Made by a program: the position numbers and the translations under genes
The notes under the pieces: model-generated
What the model saw: the letters and a program-made list of their open reading frames with translations, nothing else
What the model was told of the DNA's origin: nothing
Database searches by the model: none
NCBI GenBank assembly: GCA_023374045.1
Contig: CM041776.1
Span: forward strand, 285,399,873 to 285,463,872
DNA from: Limonium bicolor
Lineage: Eukaryota; Streptophyta; Magnoliopsida; Caryophyllales; Plumbaginaceae
Reading direction: 5' to 3'
Length of the DNA: 64,000 nt
Shown here: in pieces, positions 48,763 through 61,459 of the stretch
Layout: each line of letters opens with the position of its first letter
How positions within the stretch are numbered: the first letter of the stretch is position 1

Positions 48763-51700
48763 GGATTACGCCCACGTAATCAATCACTAAACATTGGCTT
48801 AAATGTTCTGCCGTCGTGAAGTGTTTTAACTTCCACGCGGCCTATTACACAATGGATTCTGATTAGAGGATCTTAACCATATTGGCGGTTTAGTTCCTAA
48901 ACCAAGAATTCTCATTGGAGTTTGTTTAAACTCTTAGTTGGTTTCGATTCTGGCCTGTTAGGCTTCTAGGCGTTAATAATTAGCCATTCACTCATGTTCA
49001 CCATGTACATTCAACACTTGAATCACTGGCTCACTAGTTTCTGCTGCGAAACTCTAATAACTGTAGAGCTTAATTGCCCCATTTGTTATTCATACTGTAT
49101 TGTACATTCCCAATTGTCACCTTCATCTTGGTAACAATGGTTTCTCAACCGACGCGTGGTATCTCTTACCGTTAGCGAATTCGGTGAGTTATAAACTTTC
49201 TATCCACTTCCATAACAATTTACTGTGTATACAGCTATGTATTTCACAATGATTGACTTGTTCCCTTCCGACTTACTGTCGGTTGAGATTGAGCTACTAC
49301 CTAGTGTGTAGTGCTCTCTCAGCTATTTACAACATTTGGGGTATATTCCATACCGATATTTGGCAGTTAGTGCTACTGTAGTCACTTACTGTTAATCATA
49401 TCTCCACATTTGGTTTTGTACAAGTACTTTTTATTGGTGCGGCCTTGCATTTCCTATGCATCGGCCATTATAACATTATTGCTCCACAATTAACATGTTT
49501 CCAATTCCTAGCTATCCCACTCGATCATTACTGCGCAAGTGCAATACCAAAACACTCAGTCATACAGAGTGCAGAGGCGTAAACTCTTGACAGTAAATCC
49601 CTTATGCGATTCGCCATGGAATTCATACATAGTACCTACCACTGGCTTATTGCCCAGTCTGTTTAACATCGCTTATCTTGCATCTCTACTAAGTTTAACT
49701 CATACTGGTCTTATCTGTTACATTATCGTTTAACAACACTTATACAACGGTCGCTTGTTGCGCACCGTGCTCTTACTCCCTGTATAACATCAGCTTATAT
49801 CGTGTTTACCGTCACATTAACTTCCACACATATACTTACATTATTCACATTATGGTTCATCACTCATTTGGGTGACTACTGAATGCTCCTTGAGCATCGA
49901 TCATTCGAGTCACAAGCCGACATTATTCAGCTCGGTGCTTCACTTTATACACACATGCTACTAAACTAACTGCTCTCTTTCAATAATAATATCATCCATA
50001 CTTAACATATTTCTTGAACTTGATTGACATAACTACCGCTCCTGCGGTCTCACAATATCGAGAGGTATCCCCACTCTTAATGCAGTGGTTCGTTTACCAC
50101 TCTATTCACTTATACAACATAAACTTCTACAATCAATCGAATTTATATAACACATCTTTCTTATGGCTTATAAGCCTTATTTGCCTTGAGCTGGGCTCAT
50201 TGTAGGCTGTTCACACACATGTACTTCTCTGTACAACATTTCATGATTTGGATATTATATTGGGCTCCATGACAAGGTCGTTGCATCACGTTTCCTTTTA
50301 CGGGATGCCCCTTAGGACTGCCAGTCCGTCTCCTGACAACTTATGTCTAAACTGGGTGTTAGCTTCAACCCTTGTGTTTCTGTCATGCCATTTCGTGCAA
50401 CACTTGTTGATGCGAACACCCTTCAAGGATTGCTCCTGGGTGTTGCTAAGTTATGCTTTTACATTTAGTTCACACTTATTGATATATTGAGTTAGCCACG
50501 CCGTTTGCGTTCTTAATGGCTTATTATCTTCTTCTGTGAAGATCAACATTTCTTGATAGTTTCATCCCGTTCATTGCACATTAATGTGTCCACATTAGGC
50601 ATTTGCTTGCCATGTACAGGCTGGGTCACCGTTCCAGCTAACATGTTTATCCCTGAGGATCTTTAAGACGTATACGATGTCTTTACATTACGGTTAGTGC
50701 ACTTCGCACCTCCTGACTCCTAAGCATTTCGTTGTAAGGAATTTACTAATTCCTTTAGTCTCGTTAACTTAACTGGGTTCCTTAGCTTCAACCATTCATG
50801 GTAATCCTTAGTTCTTGTTTGACTTATACTGCTGACCGTAGTACGGAGTCGACTACTTCCCGTGTTCCGGACTCTACTTGTATACATATGTGGGGTACCA
50901 TACTGATACATTACTACTTACCCAACTAACCCATAAGTAGGTCTGTCAGGCCCACAAGCTCCTATCGGAGTGCGGTCGTCCCACATTTCAGTTGGTACAC
51001 TCGTAGTGTCCGTCACACGCCTAGGTGAAGTATTCTGTTGTCAACTCCCTTATATTGTCCCGTGACAATATTCATTCGTGCTTCCCGAACTTAATCGAGG
51101 GAAAGTTTATCCATTGTTGAATTCTTATCAACTGCCCTTGGTTTTACTGGTTTGGTTTAGAAGAAGGTTAGAAAGAAGTATTGGTTTGAAAGAAAATATG
51201 GTTTTGAAAAGGAAAGAGTTTGAGTAAATCTGAGTTTGAAAGAAAATTTTCATGGTTTCACAACATCTTCTTACCTTAACCAAGTCTAGCTTCTTGCTGA
51301 CTGGTGTACTTCCAATTACAGAGGTTAGGCTAACAGGCCCTTCCACTGTTATGACGATCACATTTAACCTTATGGTACTTTACCAAGTACTTGTAGTGGT
51401 TATAAATTTCCCGAACAGCCCTGTTATAGCAGCACTTGCTATGGCAAGTGCGCCATGCTAACTGGCTATCGGTTTAACACATACCGGTTGTGGTATTGTT
51501 TTTATCCGCACTGTCTCAGTGGCCTTGTTGGCCCTTACTGATCTTACTGTCTCGATAATAACTCTCTGGGTAACTTCAACTTCTCACTGTCTTCATATGA
51601 TAATCATTAACTAGGGTGTTTCCCACTCTGGGAGACCCCTTTTACTTAGTATTGTATCCTCTTTGTAGCCCGTTCCACGTATTTGTCGTGGTTGCTGAGA

Positions 51701-52255
51701 CTTGTCTCTTGTTTGGGCACTACGTTGTAGTTCCCTTGTCGGTTGGTATACCGTTGGTGTATTATTTATCAACTGTGGTTCCGTAGACACTTGTCTCGGT
51801 TTTCAGTAATCCAATTCTTGCCTGTTGCACGGTTAGTGCGTTGCAAGCTGGTTATTCTCGACTGCTCGGCATGTCGACCCAGGTTGCCGGAAATTTCATT
51901 CTCTTTTATGTAGGATTGTCCATTCTTCACTGTTTAAATGCAGTTGACATTGTTCAGATGGAGACCGTCTCTGGGATTCCCAGTTTTTGGGATCAACCGT
52001 ATGACAGGTTCTCCGTACTCACAGTGGTACTTAATAACAGCCAGATCGGGTATTCCCGAGTAAGAGAGGACTTCCATCTCTCTGGCGTTCTTTCCCAAGC
52101 TATAAAACAGGGGTTGTGGAGGGCGGGATGGATATTGTAGGTTTCCAGTACACACTGGTAATTCCTAACTAGCGTATCTCTCACGCTATCACTCAACCCT
52201 TAACCCAAGGTACTAAAATTCTAACTCGGTACTTCCTAAGCTCGGTAATTCAGTC

Positions 52256-52279
52256 ATCAGAGCGATACTTCGCTCTGAT
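52256..52279 (-). other. Perfect 10-bp hairpin overlapping PBS of B
   Basis: In element sense ATCAGAGCGA, loop AGTA, TCGCTCTGAT. The first eight stem bases belong to the primer-binding site. Confidence 0.85.
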
Positions 52280-52283
52280 ACCA
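52272..52283 (-). other. Primer-binding site of element B (initiator tRNA-Met)
   Basis: TGGTATCAGAGC in element sense, 5 nt after the LTR end, complementary to the 3' end of initiator tRNA-Met. It fixes the - orientation. Confidence 0.88.
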
Positions 52284-52288
52284 CTTTT

Positions 52289-55200
52289 TGTAACACCCCA
52301 TCCAACATTAACACACTTACAATAAACTGCAGCGGAAAAACAACCTCATCACATTACTTAACTCGTTGGTGTTACACGCCGTTAGCCACCCACGTGGCTA
52401 ACAAGGCTAATACATACACATTGTACCGGTCTGATGGGCTAAATTTCCGAGCGACTACACATTACTATCCCTTTCATTAATCACAACAACAACATACACC
52501 TTCCAACTATACCGAGTATTTATAACTAATGCCGATAACAATTTCGGTCTTACTACACCTACTGTATATATACAACATAAACGATTACCCATGTACAACG
52601 ACTACCCCGTCCTACTCTCGAACGGCTTCCAGCTCCTTGTACCTGAAATAGGAAAAGAAGAGAAAGGGTGGCCCCCAAGGGGCTCAGCACCTTTGCTGGT
52701 ATGGTAATCCCGCAGCCCACATGCTACCGGGCCACGCACAACTAATTGTCGTCTTAGCATGCGATTGATTATATTTAAATCGTGCATGCAACTGTAAACA
52801 CACACATAACATTTCGCCTCAACGGGCTCAACTAACGGATAATATATCCTTACTTAATAAGTCACTCATGGTATTCATTATCCCTAGAGTGTTTCTCCTC
52901 TAATGGAGCTACTTCCTTAATAGACGACACTTACCCTTAAATCGGGTTATCCTTAAACACCTCCTTTCTCAAACTGGGATTCATATCCATGATCCACACA
53001 CTTCATATCTCACAATATATATCATTCCTCACATACAAAACTTAACAACACTTTGCACGTTTCAACGTGTACATCATAACATCACAATAGATATTGCATC
53101 ACAACAAAAATACATAACATAACGGGAATGGTTCTCTTAGGAACCGACCCAAACATTGTTAATACACTGGTGAGCCTAGAGAATGTTGCCAGTCTCATGA
53201 TAAGCTCGTTACATAACTCGTTACCGTCTCGTTAAATGAACGGATAACTTAACACAAGGTGTCTCGGATATAGTGATCCAAGCACACCGAACAAACATAA
53301 CATAGTATGCCCCTGTGGCCCGACGTGAGTCAGTAATAGCCTTGGTTAAGCTAAAGGGAAGGTTGGGAACCAAATTGGAAAACAACCATAACATACGGAG
53401 AGGATCGAACCTGCTATGACAACGACCCCCATACTCACACGCGTGGCCGGAACAGACCGGACTCCTCACTCCCCCCGTTAGCACTTGTCAGAAGTTCATC
53501 ATTGAACTTAGTTAAACAATCACAACATTGGGTTAAGTCTTGTTAGACACACACAAGGGAAGGGAGAGTCATACATTCATACACCAACATCACACACAAA
53601 CATTACATAACTAACTCACGCATAGCCGTGGTTAGAACGTTCCTTAGGTCGGAAACGTTATCACCGGATACCGTTCTCCTACGTTTACCTAATAGTGGTT
53701 AACTAGCCCTTCAAGCGCATTCGAGGTTACCGGTATCGGCACGTAAACATACAATAACAATAACGACTGTAAACTCGTTTCATGATTTATCTCATAACGT
53801 GGCAAACATACAGAAAAACACATTGGCATACAAGCCGGTGTAATCCGGTAGGACACAGGTTGCAAGAAAACCATACCTGTCACCAGTCCACTATATGTCC
53901 CTTATTTCCTCGAGCAATTCTACAACTGATAACATTACAATTACTTTCATTAACATTGGAGTAACATGCTTGTTTAACGTCTAATGCGCCCATAGTTACC
54001 CGTCATCCCGTTATATTTAATTTTACACTTGTGATCTTAAGTTCACAACTCTCACATCAAACCCTAACATTTGTTTACACATTTTAAGGCCTTATATGCC
54101 ACCAAACAAGGCCTAAACATCACCTAAAACCATTACCATTCAATTCCCCATGATTAGAAGCCTTTAAAACAGATTTTGCAACACTTTTGACCTGGTCTGG
54201 GACTTGGTCCGGACCCAAGGTCCCGGACCACTTGTAGAATGTACTCTCGGCCTTATTTTACCCTTGGTCCGGGTCTTGGTCCTGGACTAAGGACCCGGAC
54301 CACTTCTAAACTTCACTCTCGGCTCTTTTTAAGGGGTGGTCCGGGTACCTATACAAGGGCTAGGTCCCGGACCATGTTATTAACTTGTCAAAACATCATT
54401 TTTCAACCCCTAAACCAACCTTAAACCTTACCTAATCATTCCATAAACTTTCCACATGTTTCCTACATGTTTAAACACCTTAAAACAAGCACTAAACTTT
54501 CCTAAATCATCACTAACTGGTTACTCAATTCCTTACAACAATTCCTAGCACTTATAACATTTTTCTTAGATTTCTAAGTGGTATATCATGCCTACTACCT
54601 CAACTAACCAAAGTGTTGTCTCACAAACATTACCACCACTCCAAAAGCATTATTTCTCATACACACCTCCTTTGCACAATTGCTTATAATTTCCACAAGT
54701 TTTCACTTAGACCTTCACGGCATTTCTTTTCCTTTGTTTACCAAATCTTGAACAAGACTTAACACTTCACATAACAATTCCTTGGTGTGTTCAAAACACC
54801 CATTTGAGTTCTAAATCCTCCAAGACAATGCCCATGGCACCTTAACACCTAAGAACACCATGATTCACCTTCTTCCACCATCTTAACACTTAACAAGTTC
54901 CTAGTACCTTCTAGGTCTTAAAATCTCATTTCATCACATAAACTCCTTTGTTTATCAACTAAATTTTGCCATAGCTTCTCTTGTAAACTCTCACACCCAA
55001 ACACTTAGGTTTTCACCTTTAGACAACCAAGAACACTTAATCACTTAATACACATTCCTTACACACAAACATATTGTTTTTCATCCTTTAACCATTCAAG
55101 ACATTCATCTTTACAAGAAATGCCCTTTACACACAACTAAGCCTTTAACTACACTACATCACAATATAGTGCATAAACTTAAATTGCTTGGCACTTAGGC

Positions 55201-56853
55201 CCTTAAATAACATGGCTCTTAGGCCCAAACAACATAAACCTTAAACACTGAATTTCCACATATAAGCCTTTGACCTGCAAATACACACACCAAGACATAT
55301 GTCCTTACTACTCCTTGAGAACACCTTACTAGTCATTCACCATTGCTCTTTAGGTAGTTTTAGCAAGCAATAAGCTCATTTCCCTAAGGCATTAAACACA
55401 TTGAGATAGTTTGTTTACCTCTTTTTCCTCATAACTTCTTTCTTGTTTCCTTGTAAAACCGGTGGGATGTTTGGTTGTTTGTCAACTTCTAAACAATGTA
55501 CACATAATAGAATGAGTATTCAAGCATCATGCTTCATCTCATTGTAAACCCTAGTTACATATATTGTTTTAAGGTATTAAAATGATTGTTTTACCTTGGA
55601 ATGGAAAGAGAGCTTGAATGAGTATCAAGAGAGGACTCCACCTAGTCCATGAAAGCTTGGAATGAAGCTAGAACAAGCCAATATAAGAGCACCATTAATG
55701 GTGAATTTTCGGACAACAACAAAACATGGAGGAAATGTCATTTTTCTTTGAGTTTCCTCACCTTGAAGCAAAGGAGAATGACAAGGCATGAAAATATGAG
55801 CTCAAGCTCCTTCAATGGTGAATCTTCATGGATTCTTGAAGATTTGAAAAGATAGGAATGAAGAGCTTACTCTAACTAAGACAACGGTAGTCTCGGAATT
55901 AAATTCGGAGCATGGAATCATAAGTTACAAGTAAAAGGAGATGGGATATGAATGGTTCTGTTGGAGAACGAGATTGAGAAGGGAGGATGAAGATAGGTGA
56001 CGGTGGGAACCAAGGAGAAAGAAGAGAATGAGGTGAGAGAGTATACTTTGAGATATTTATGTTAAAAGCAAAAGTAACCTTTTACTTACTTTTCTTTCTT
56101 TCTTTTAATTGGCTAGCCAAGTGTGATGACTCACACCCATAAAACCGTGCCCCCCTTACACATTAGAGATATTTATGGTCTTTGTTGACCAAATATTTGA
56201 CTTATGTTGACTTATAACTTAAACTAGCACTATTTGAGCACTATTCACAAAACAAGGCACATATTTGTGAAATTTTTGATTTCCCATTGATATAGACTTC
56301 CAAATGTGATACTATATAGTACACATGTTAATTAAAGAGTAATGATGGACATTTAGCCATTCAAAACTCATTTACAAGACAATTTTTCAAAAACATGCTT
56401 TAAGACTCCTTAAAGCACTTTTTGTGTTTTAACTTGTTTTCAAGCTTGGTTTTCTTTGGTAATTGATTTAATATGTTCATTAACATATTTATAAGGTATA
56501 GGTATGACCATTAGGTCTTATACAAATTTATCCCAAGATTAGAGCACATTTTTGCTCATATTGACTTTAAGGTATTTTCTTGTGTTTTATTTGGTTTAAC
56601 TGTCCACCAAGGTTTCCTAAGGACTTATTTAGCCTTATTAAATCATAATTGAATATTATTAAGTCTTGGTAGGCTCTTTGGGTCCTAACCAAGTTCACTC
56701 ATAGCTTAGAGCATTTTTTTGCTCAAACTGTATCTTAGCGTTTTATTGCATTTACTATGGTTTAAACTGTTCACTGATGTTTCTAAGGCACTTTTTAGCC
56801 TTTATATAACATAGTTTTATATTTAAACCACATATCAAGGTTGGGGTATTTCA
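52289..56853 (-). repeat. 5' LTR of element B (4565 bp)
   Basis: Nearly identical to 42899-47473. The densest differences lie around 53850-53935 and 55200-55400, mostly as small indels; single substitutions are seen near 53458, 56393, 56503, 56537 and 56717. Confidence 0.92.
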
Positions 56854-56858
56854 TTTTC

Positions 56859-59800
56859 AAAACATATTAGCGTGCGTGCTAAGACGAAACCATCATTTTA
56901 TTATCTTTTTCAAAGCATTTCAAAAAAAAAAACAAAACATATATGTATCTGATGTTACTCATGTCGAGTTATAGCTTTTATTTCCTCTCCCTCAATTTTG
57001 TACGAAGTTCTATTGTGGTGGTCCTTTTCCTTTCTCATTTTTCAGTGGACCAAGCTTGGGCTTAGCCCAGTATTCAGTCAAACCCAGCAGCCCAAAATCC
57101 AAGCCCATCCTATCCAAAAACCCACACCCACAATAAAGCCCAACCAACCTTCGACCCGAAGTGCAGAAGAACATATAGCGGCCTGTTTTTTTATTTGGTC
57201 TCTCGGTCCTGATCTTTCCAACAGGAGAACCCTACTGTTCTCCCCTTCCCCAGAGGATCAGCCGCTTCACTCTCATCTTTTTCCCACACCATCGACCAGA
57301 GCCGATTTTGGATGGTCACTGCTGCTCCATGATTTCCCCCTTTCTCTCTTTCGATTCGAAGCTAATACTCAAGTCTCCCCATCCTCCGTTGACATGTCTG
57401 ATTCGATTCCCCTTGCATCTCCTCCATTCCCTTTTTGAAGATAGCCCTCCTCTAAATTTCGTTTGATATTTAGCTCCTTTCCGGCCTTGGGAGTTAGCGT
57501 TGGTGAAGTTTGAACAGCCTAGCCCTACTGACGATCACCGCGTATGCTGCTGTGTTCGTTTGGCCTGTAATGAAGAGGAGTGTCTCACTCCACTTTGTTT
57601 GCGGTTATTTCTCCTTGAATACTACCATACCTTATGATATTATGTTCATGGTGGTCTCTGAGTCATATCGATACTGAGTTACTACTACACCTTTGCCTGG
57701 CTATTTTGAGTTTGTGTTGCATCCTAGTCTAATTCGAACAAATGCGAGTTGCCTCTGTGTAATTCGAGTCTTGTTCTTTTATTTGCTTTGGAAAATCATC
57801 AGACTCCCATGGTTGGTTGTGTTTTGAGCTCGAGTTTACCGTGTTCCATTTCGATACGTTGGCTTAATTTGACTTCCGCCTGAAATGTCGGTTCGAAATC
57901 TTAACCATTGTTCTCAGCGGACTTGAGGGGCAATTGACATCGATTTGGGTCTATCGCCAATTTCATGAATTGTGTTCGTTTAAGAAATAAAGGAGACCCC
58001 TGAGACTTTGTGCAGTATTGTGTTGATTTTGATGATTTCAGTTTTGGGAAATTTAACTTGATCTGCCTTATCAAGCCTCTAAAAAATCCTTCACTGATTC
58101 TCTGTTACTGCCTTGCGTTTTGGCTTTGCGACCTGGAAATTGGTCTCATCTCCGGCTAAATTAATCATCCTCTGGTGTTTTGATCTATGATTTCGGAAAT
58201 CATTTTCGCGTTCGACCCTTTTGCGTGCCTGTATGCCTGACTTGGGCTGTAGTTGTATTTCTAGCCGGTATTCGTCTCTTGTGCTGTCCGTAATTGGGCT
58301 TGCTTCCTATCGGTTGAGGTATTTTCAAGTTGGAGCAGGGAATAGCTGGTTTGACTAATTTTGGGGATATTCGTGGTTTGCGGGTTGACCACCCATGCTC
58401 GTTTACAGATTTGTTGTATTCGAAGGGTTTGGTATGGTTTGACTCGTTTCATTATTTTGGTATGCTATGGGCCCCTAGCCTTTTCCGGCCTTTTGGTGAA
58501 TTGGGGGCCACACTTGGATCATCTTCTCCTCTGGCAGCATACTTGTTGCGCAATTGCACATGAAGTTTTGTTTGTCCTTGCGTTATTTTGACTCTTATCT
58601 GTTCGTGACATCTCTTTTTTTATATTTTGACTGAGGTAATGTTGGACTTTTGTTGCGCTTGCTGACTGGTGCCACATTGGATGTTACGAGTTGACTGTGC
58701 TGGGAACTTTGAGCCTGGAACCTCTCATGGGGTTGGAAATACTTTTGTCCACTAGATCGTTACTAGCTTGGCACCTTGCGCATTTCATGCCGTTATCTTG
58801 ATCTTTTCCGTGCTAATCATCCTTTGGTTTCATATTTGGCTGAGGTACATATGTTTGCGTTATGTGGGCTGAAGTTGACTAAGGCTGCACTTGCTCGACA
58901 TGGAGGTAGAGGTTGACATTGGAGTCATACGAGTTGATTTTGCTGATGCGTTTTGGGCTTAGAACTTTCTCATTGGGTTTGGAAATTCTAATCTCTTCTT
59001 TCTCTAATTAATTGCTCCTTGCGCATAGATATTTGGTTTGGAAATCAGTTTGAAACTAGCACATGATTTGTCCCTTTTTGCGCTTAGATAAGAACATAGA
59101 ATCGAGTGATAGTTGCCCTATGCTATAATTGTACATAAATCACTCATTGGCTGGATGTTCCTCATTAATTTTTCATCTTCGAGGGAAATGATATAAACCC
59201 TTCTAGGTATGATCCCACATGACTTACAACTTCACCTCTTTGATACTACACTTTGGTTTGAGTCTAATCTAGGATGACGAATTAATTTGAGTAGCAACCC
59301 CAATACTTGATTTATTTTACAATCCGTAGCATTCGTTGGCAGCTTGAAGCTTTTTTCTGTGTTCTCGGTTGGGGTGTGGGAGATGATTAGATTGCCCCCT
59401 TTCTTCCCATTGAGAGGGGCCGTATGATCCCATTGCACACACCCCAACCCTCTTATATTTCATTACTACTCTCGTATATCTTTGTCTTTGTTCTTTGACA
59501 TGTACATAATGCTCGTGGAACGGGAAATTGCTATAAGACTAAAAATGGGACTTTGGGTTTGGACTACCGGGGTCTCCACTTCAAACACGTGTAACGGTTG
59601 GTGCACTTCTTGCTGATCCTTTCAGCTCGAGTGAGGCGGCGTCGATGCGACCCCCCATAGCAGCTTGTTTTTTTATTCAAAACTTTAATTCTTATCATGA
59701 ATTGTAACTTGTCTATTAATTGTGCTGCCTAATATAGTTTTGGGTTTTATAATTTTGTACACTGTATGATTGTTGTTCTTCCGACTATCTGTTGTACATA

Positions 59801-60743
59801 TTCTTGACTGCTTGCCTTTACATGTTCGATTCAATAATGCATTGGCCGTCTTCATTTATTTGTAAACTTTGTATTATAAATTGATAGATCGGCTTAGCAC
59901 AGGTGGCCATAGAATAGCTTTTAGGTTTGCCCACTTATTTCTGGACGCTTCGAGTCCAGTTTAGAAAAGCTTCTAGGTTCGGGGAAGTTCCTCACTCAAA
60001 CGGGCCGTAGAGTTTGGTCAGTGTGGAACTCCCTTCCTTCATAAAATTTTCCAAACAATCCGTAATTGTCAGAATAAAATTTACAATCAATCAACCATCA
60101 AATTCTAAATCAATTCAAAGATCCAATGAGTCAAATTGCACTACAAAATCAATCTCTCACACTCTCTCATCAAACACACTACAGAATCAATCTCTCGCAC
60201 TCTCTCATCAAACACACTACAGAATCAATCTCTCACACTCTCTCATCAAACACACTACAGAATCAATCTCTCTCATACTCATCAAACACTCTTTCAAAAC
60301 AATCCATCTCACACTCACTCATCAAACATTCTTCATACACAATTCAAAACTCATTCCAATTCATTGTCAATACCAACTTCAAATCATCCAGCTGAGGCCC
60401 AATTTGAAGCCTAACTCGGCCCAATTTTCAAATCTTAAATTGGACCCTAATCACAAGGCCCATTCTTGCCCAAATCTCTATCCCATGTCTGGTCCAAACA
60501 TCAAGCCCAAACCAAGGCCCAATCCGGCCCATTTTACAAAGCCCAAATCTGGCCCATTTTTCAAAATCAAATTCGGCCATTCTTCAAGGCCCAATCTGAC
60601 TCATTTTCTAAAGCCCTATGCAATTCAATCCAATTCATTTCAATTCAAACCTGATTCAATTCGAACCCGATTCAATTCAACCCAATTCGTTTCAATTCAA
60701 ACCCGATCCAATTCAATTTCATTTCAGTCCCAAGTAATTCCAA
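56859..60743 (+). other. Middle part of solo LTR D
   Basis: LTR sequence with no gene. 56998-57438 (146 codons) is a proline- and serine-rich chance frame in a CT-rich stretch that may be the transcribed leader region. 57500-59900 has the texture of ordinary T-rich LTR DNA. 60160-60270 repeats CACACTACAGAATCAATCTC (about 37 bp, three to four times). 60370-60720 is the CCAATTCAA/GGCCCAA-rich counterpart of 22260-22800. Confidence 0.6.
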
Positions 60744-61107
60744 ACAGACTCGAAGGTCTCAACAGCTCAACAGACTCGAACGTCTCAACAGCTCAACAGA
60801 CTCGAAGGTCTCAACAGCTCAACAGACTCGAACGTCTCAACAGCTCAACAGACTCGAAGGTCTCAACAGCTCAACAGACTCGAACGTCTCAACAGCTCAA
60901 CAGACTCGAAGGTCTCAACAGCTCAACAGACTCGAACGTCTCAACAGCTCAACAGACTCGAAGGTCTCAACAGCTCAACAGACTCGAACGTCTCAACAGC
61001 TCAACAGACTCGAAGGTCTCAACAGCTCAACAGACTCGAACGTCTCAACAACTCAACAGACTCGAAGGTCTCAACAGCTCAATAGACTCGAAGGTCTCAG
61101 CAGCTCG
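60744..61107. repeat. 26-bp minisatellite, 14 copies, alternating
   Basis: Unit CAGACTCGAAGGTCTCAACA plus GCTCAA. The GAAGG and GAACG variants alternate strictly over the first 13 units, so the true unit is a 52-bp dimer. It is the reverse complement of the minisatellite in LTR C. Confidence 0.93.
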
Positions 61108-61393
61108 ACATACCTGAATGTCTCAACAGTTCTATAGATTTGAACATCTCAGTAGACTCATCAAACTCAAACACTTCAAAAAACCCCCAGCTCCTCAAAA
61201 ACCCGAACCTCCCAAAGTTGATAATCCTTTCAAGCCTCGAACGCCTCATAGACCCGAGCGTCTCACAAGCCTTGATCTCCCATACCCCCACCTACATGAA
61301 CATCCCAAATGTCTCAGAGACCCGAGCGTCTCACAGACTAACCTCTCAAGTACCTCTCAAACATCTCAAAAACCTTCAAAACCCCAAAAACCT

Positions 61394-61459
61394 GAACTAC
61401 GTAAGGTCTGATCTCAACAGGGTGTTGAGTACGTAGGCAGCCCATCTAGGGTGCGACCC
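61394..61459 (+). other. Structured motif copy 6 (solo LTR D)
   Basis: Same P1, P2 and P3 stems as the copies in C, here on the + strand and still in element sense. The P2 loop is AGGGT and the P3 loop ATCTA. Confidence 0.75.

Larger units (their letters stand above)
47474..52288 (-). other. Noncoding interior of element B
   Basis: 4.8 kb with no frame above about 100 codons and no recognisable gag, RT or integrase motif on either strand. 47580-47780 has diverged repeats around CCTCGGACTCAATGGTCCGGG; 51130-51250 is a GAAAGAA/TTTGG-rich purine stretch. A second polypurine block lies at 48747-48762. Confidence 0.6.
42899..56853 (-). mobile_element. Element B, non-autonomous Tekay/Del-like LTR retrotransposon
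   Basis: LTRs of 4.57 kb (42899-47473 and 52289-56853) flank a 4.8-kb interior; the duplication TTTTC is exact (42894-42898 and 56854-56858). In element sense the LTR runs TGAAATACCCC...GGGTGTTACA, the primer site is initiator tRNA-Met type, and the polypurine block TTTTAAGGGGGGTAG follows CTTCGAGGACGAAG, as in Tekay/Del chromoviruses. No gag-pol frame is seen in the interior. LTR substitutions are few (well under 1% by eye); most differences are 1-3 bp indels. Confidence 0.92.

Noticed and set aside
56998..57438. 146-codon frame, proline-rich
   Set aside because: Lies inside solo LTR D in a CT-rich stretch, with no domain and no counterpart in LTR C.
60014..61117. 367-codon + strand frame
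   Set aside because: It is made by simple tracts and the 26-bp minisatellite inside solo LTR D; the period is not a multiple of three and overlapping frames are also open.
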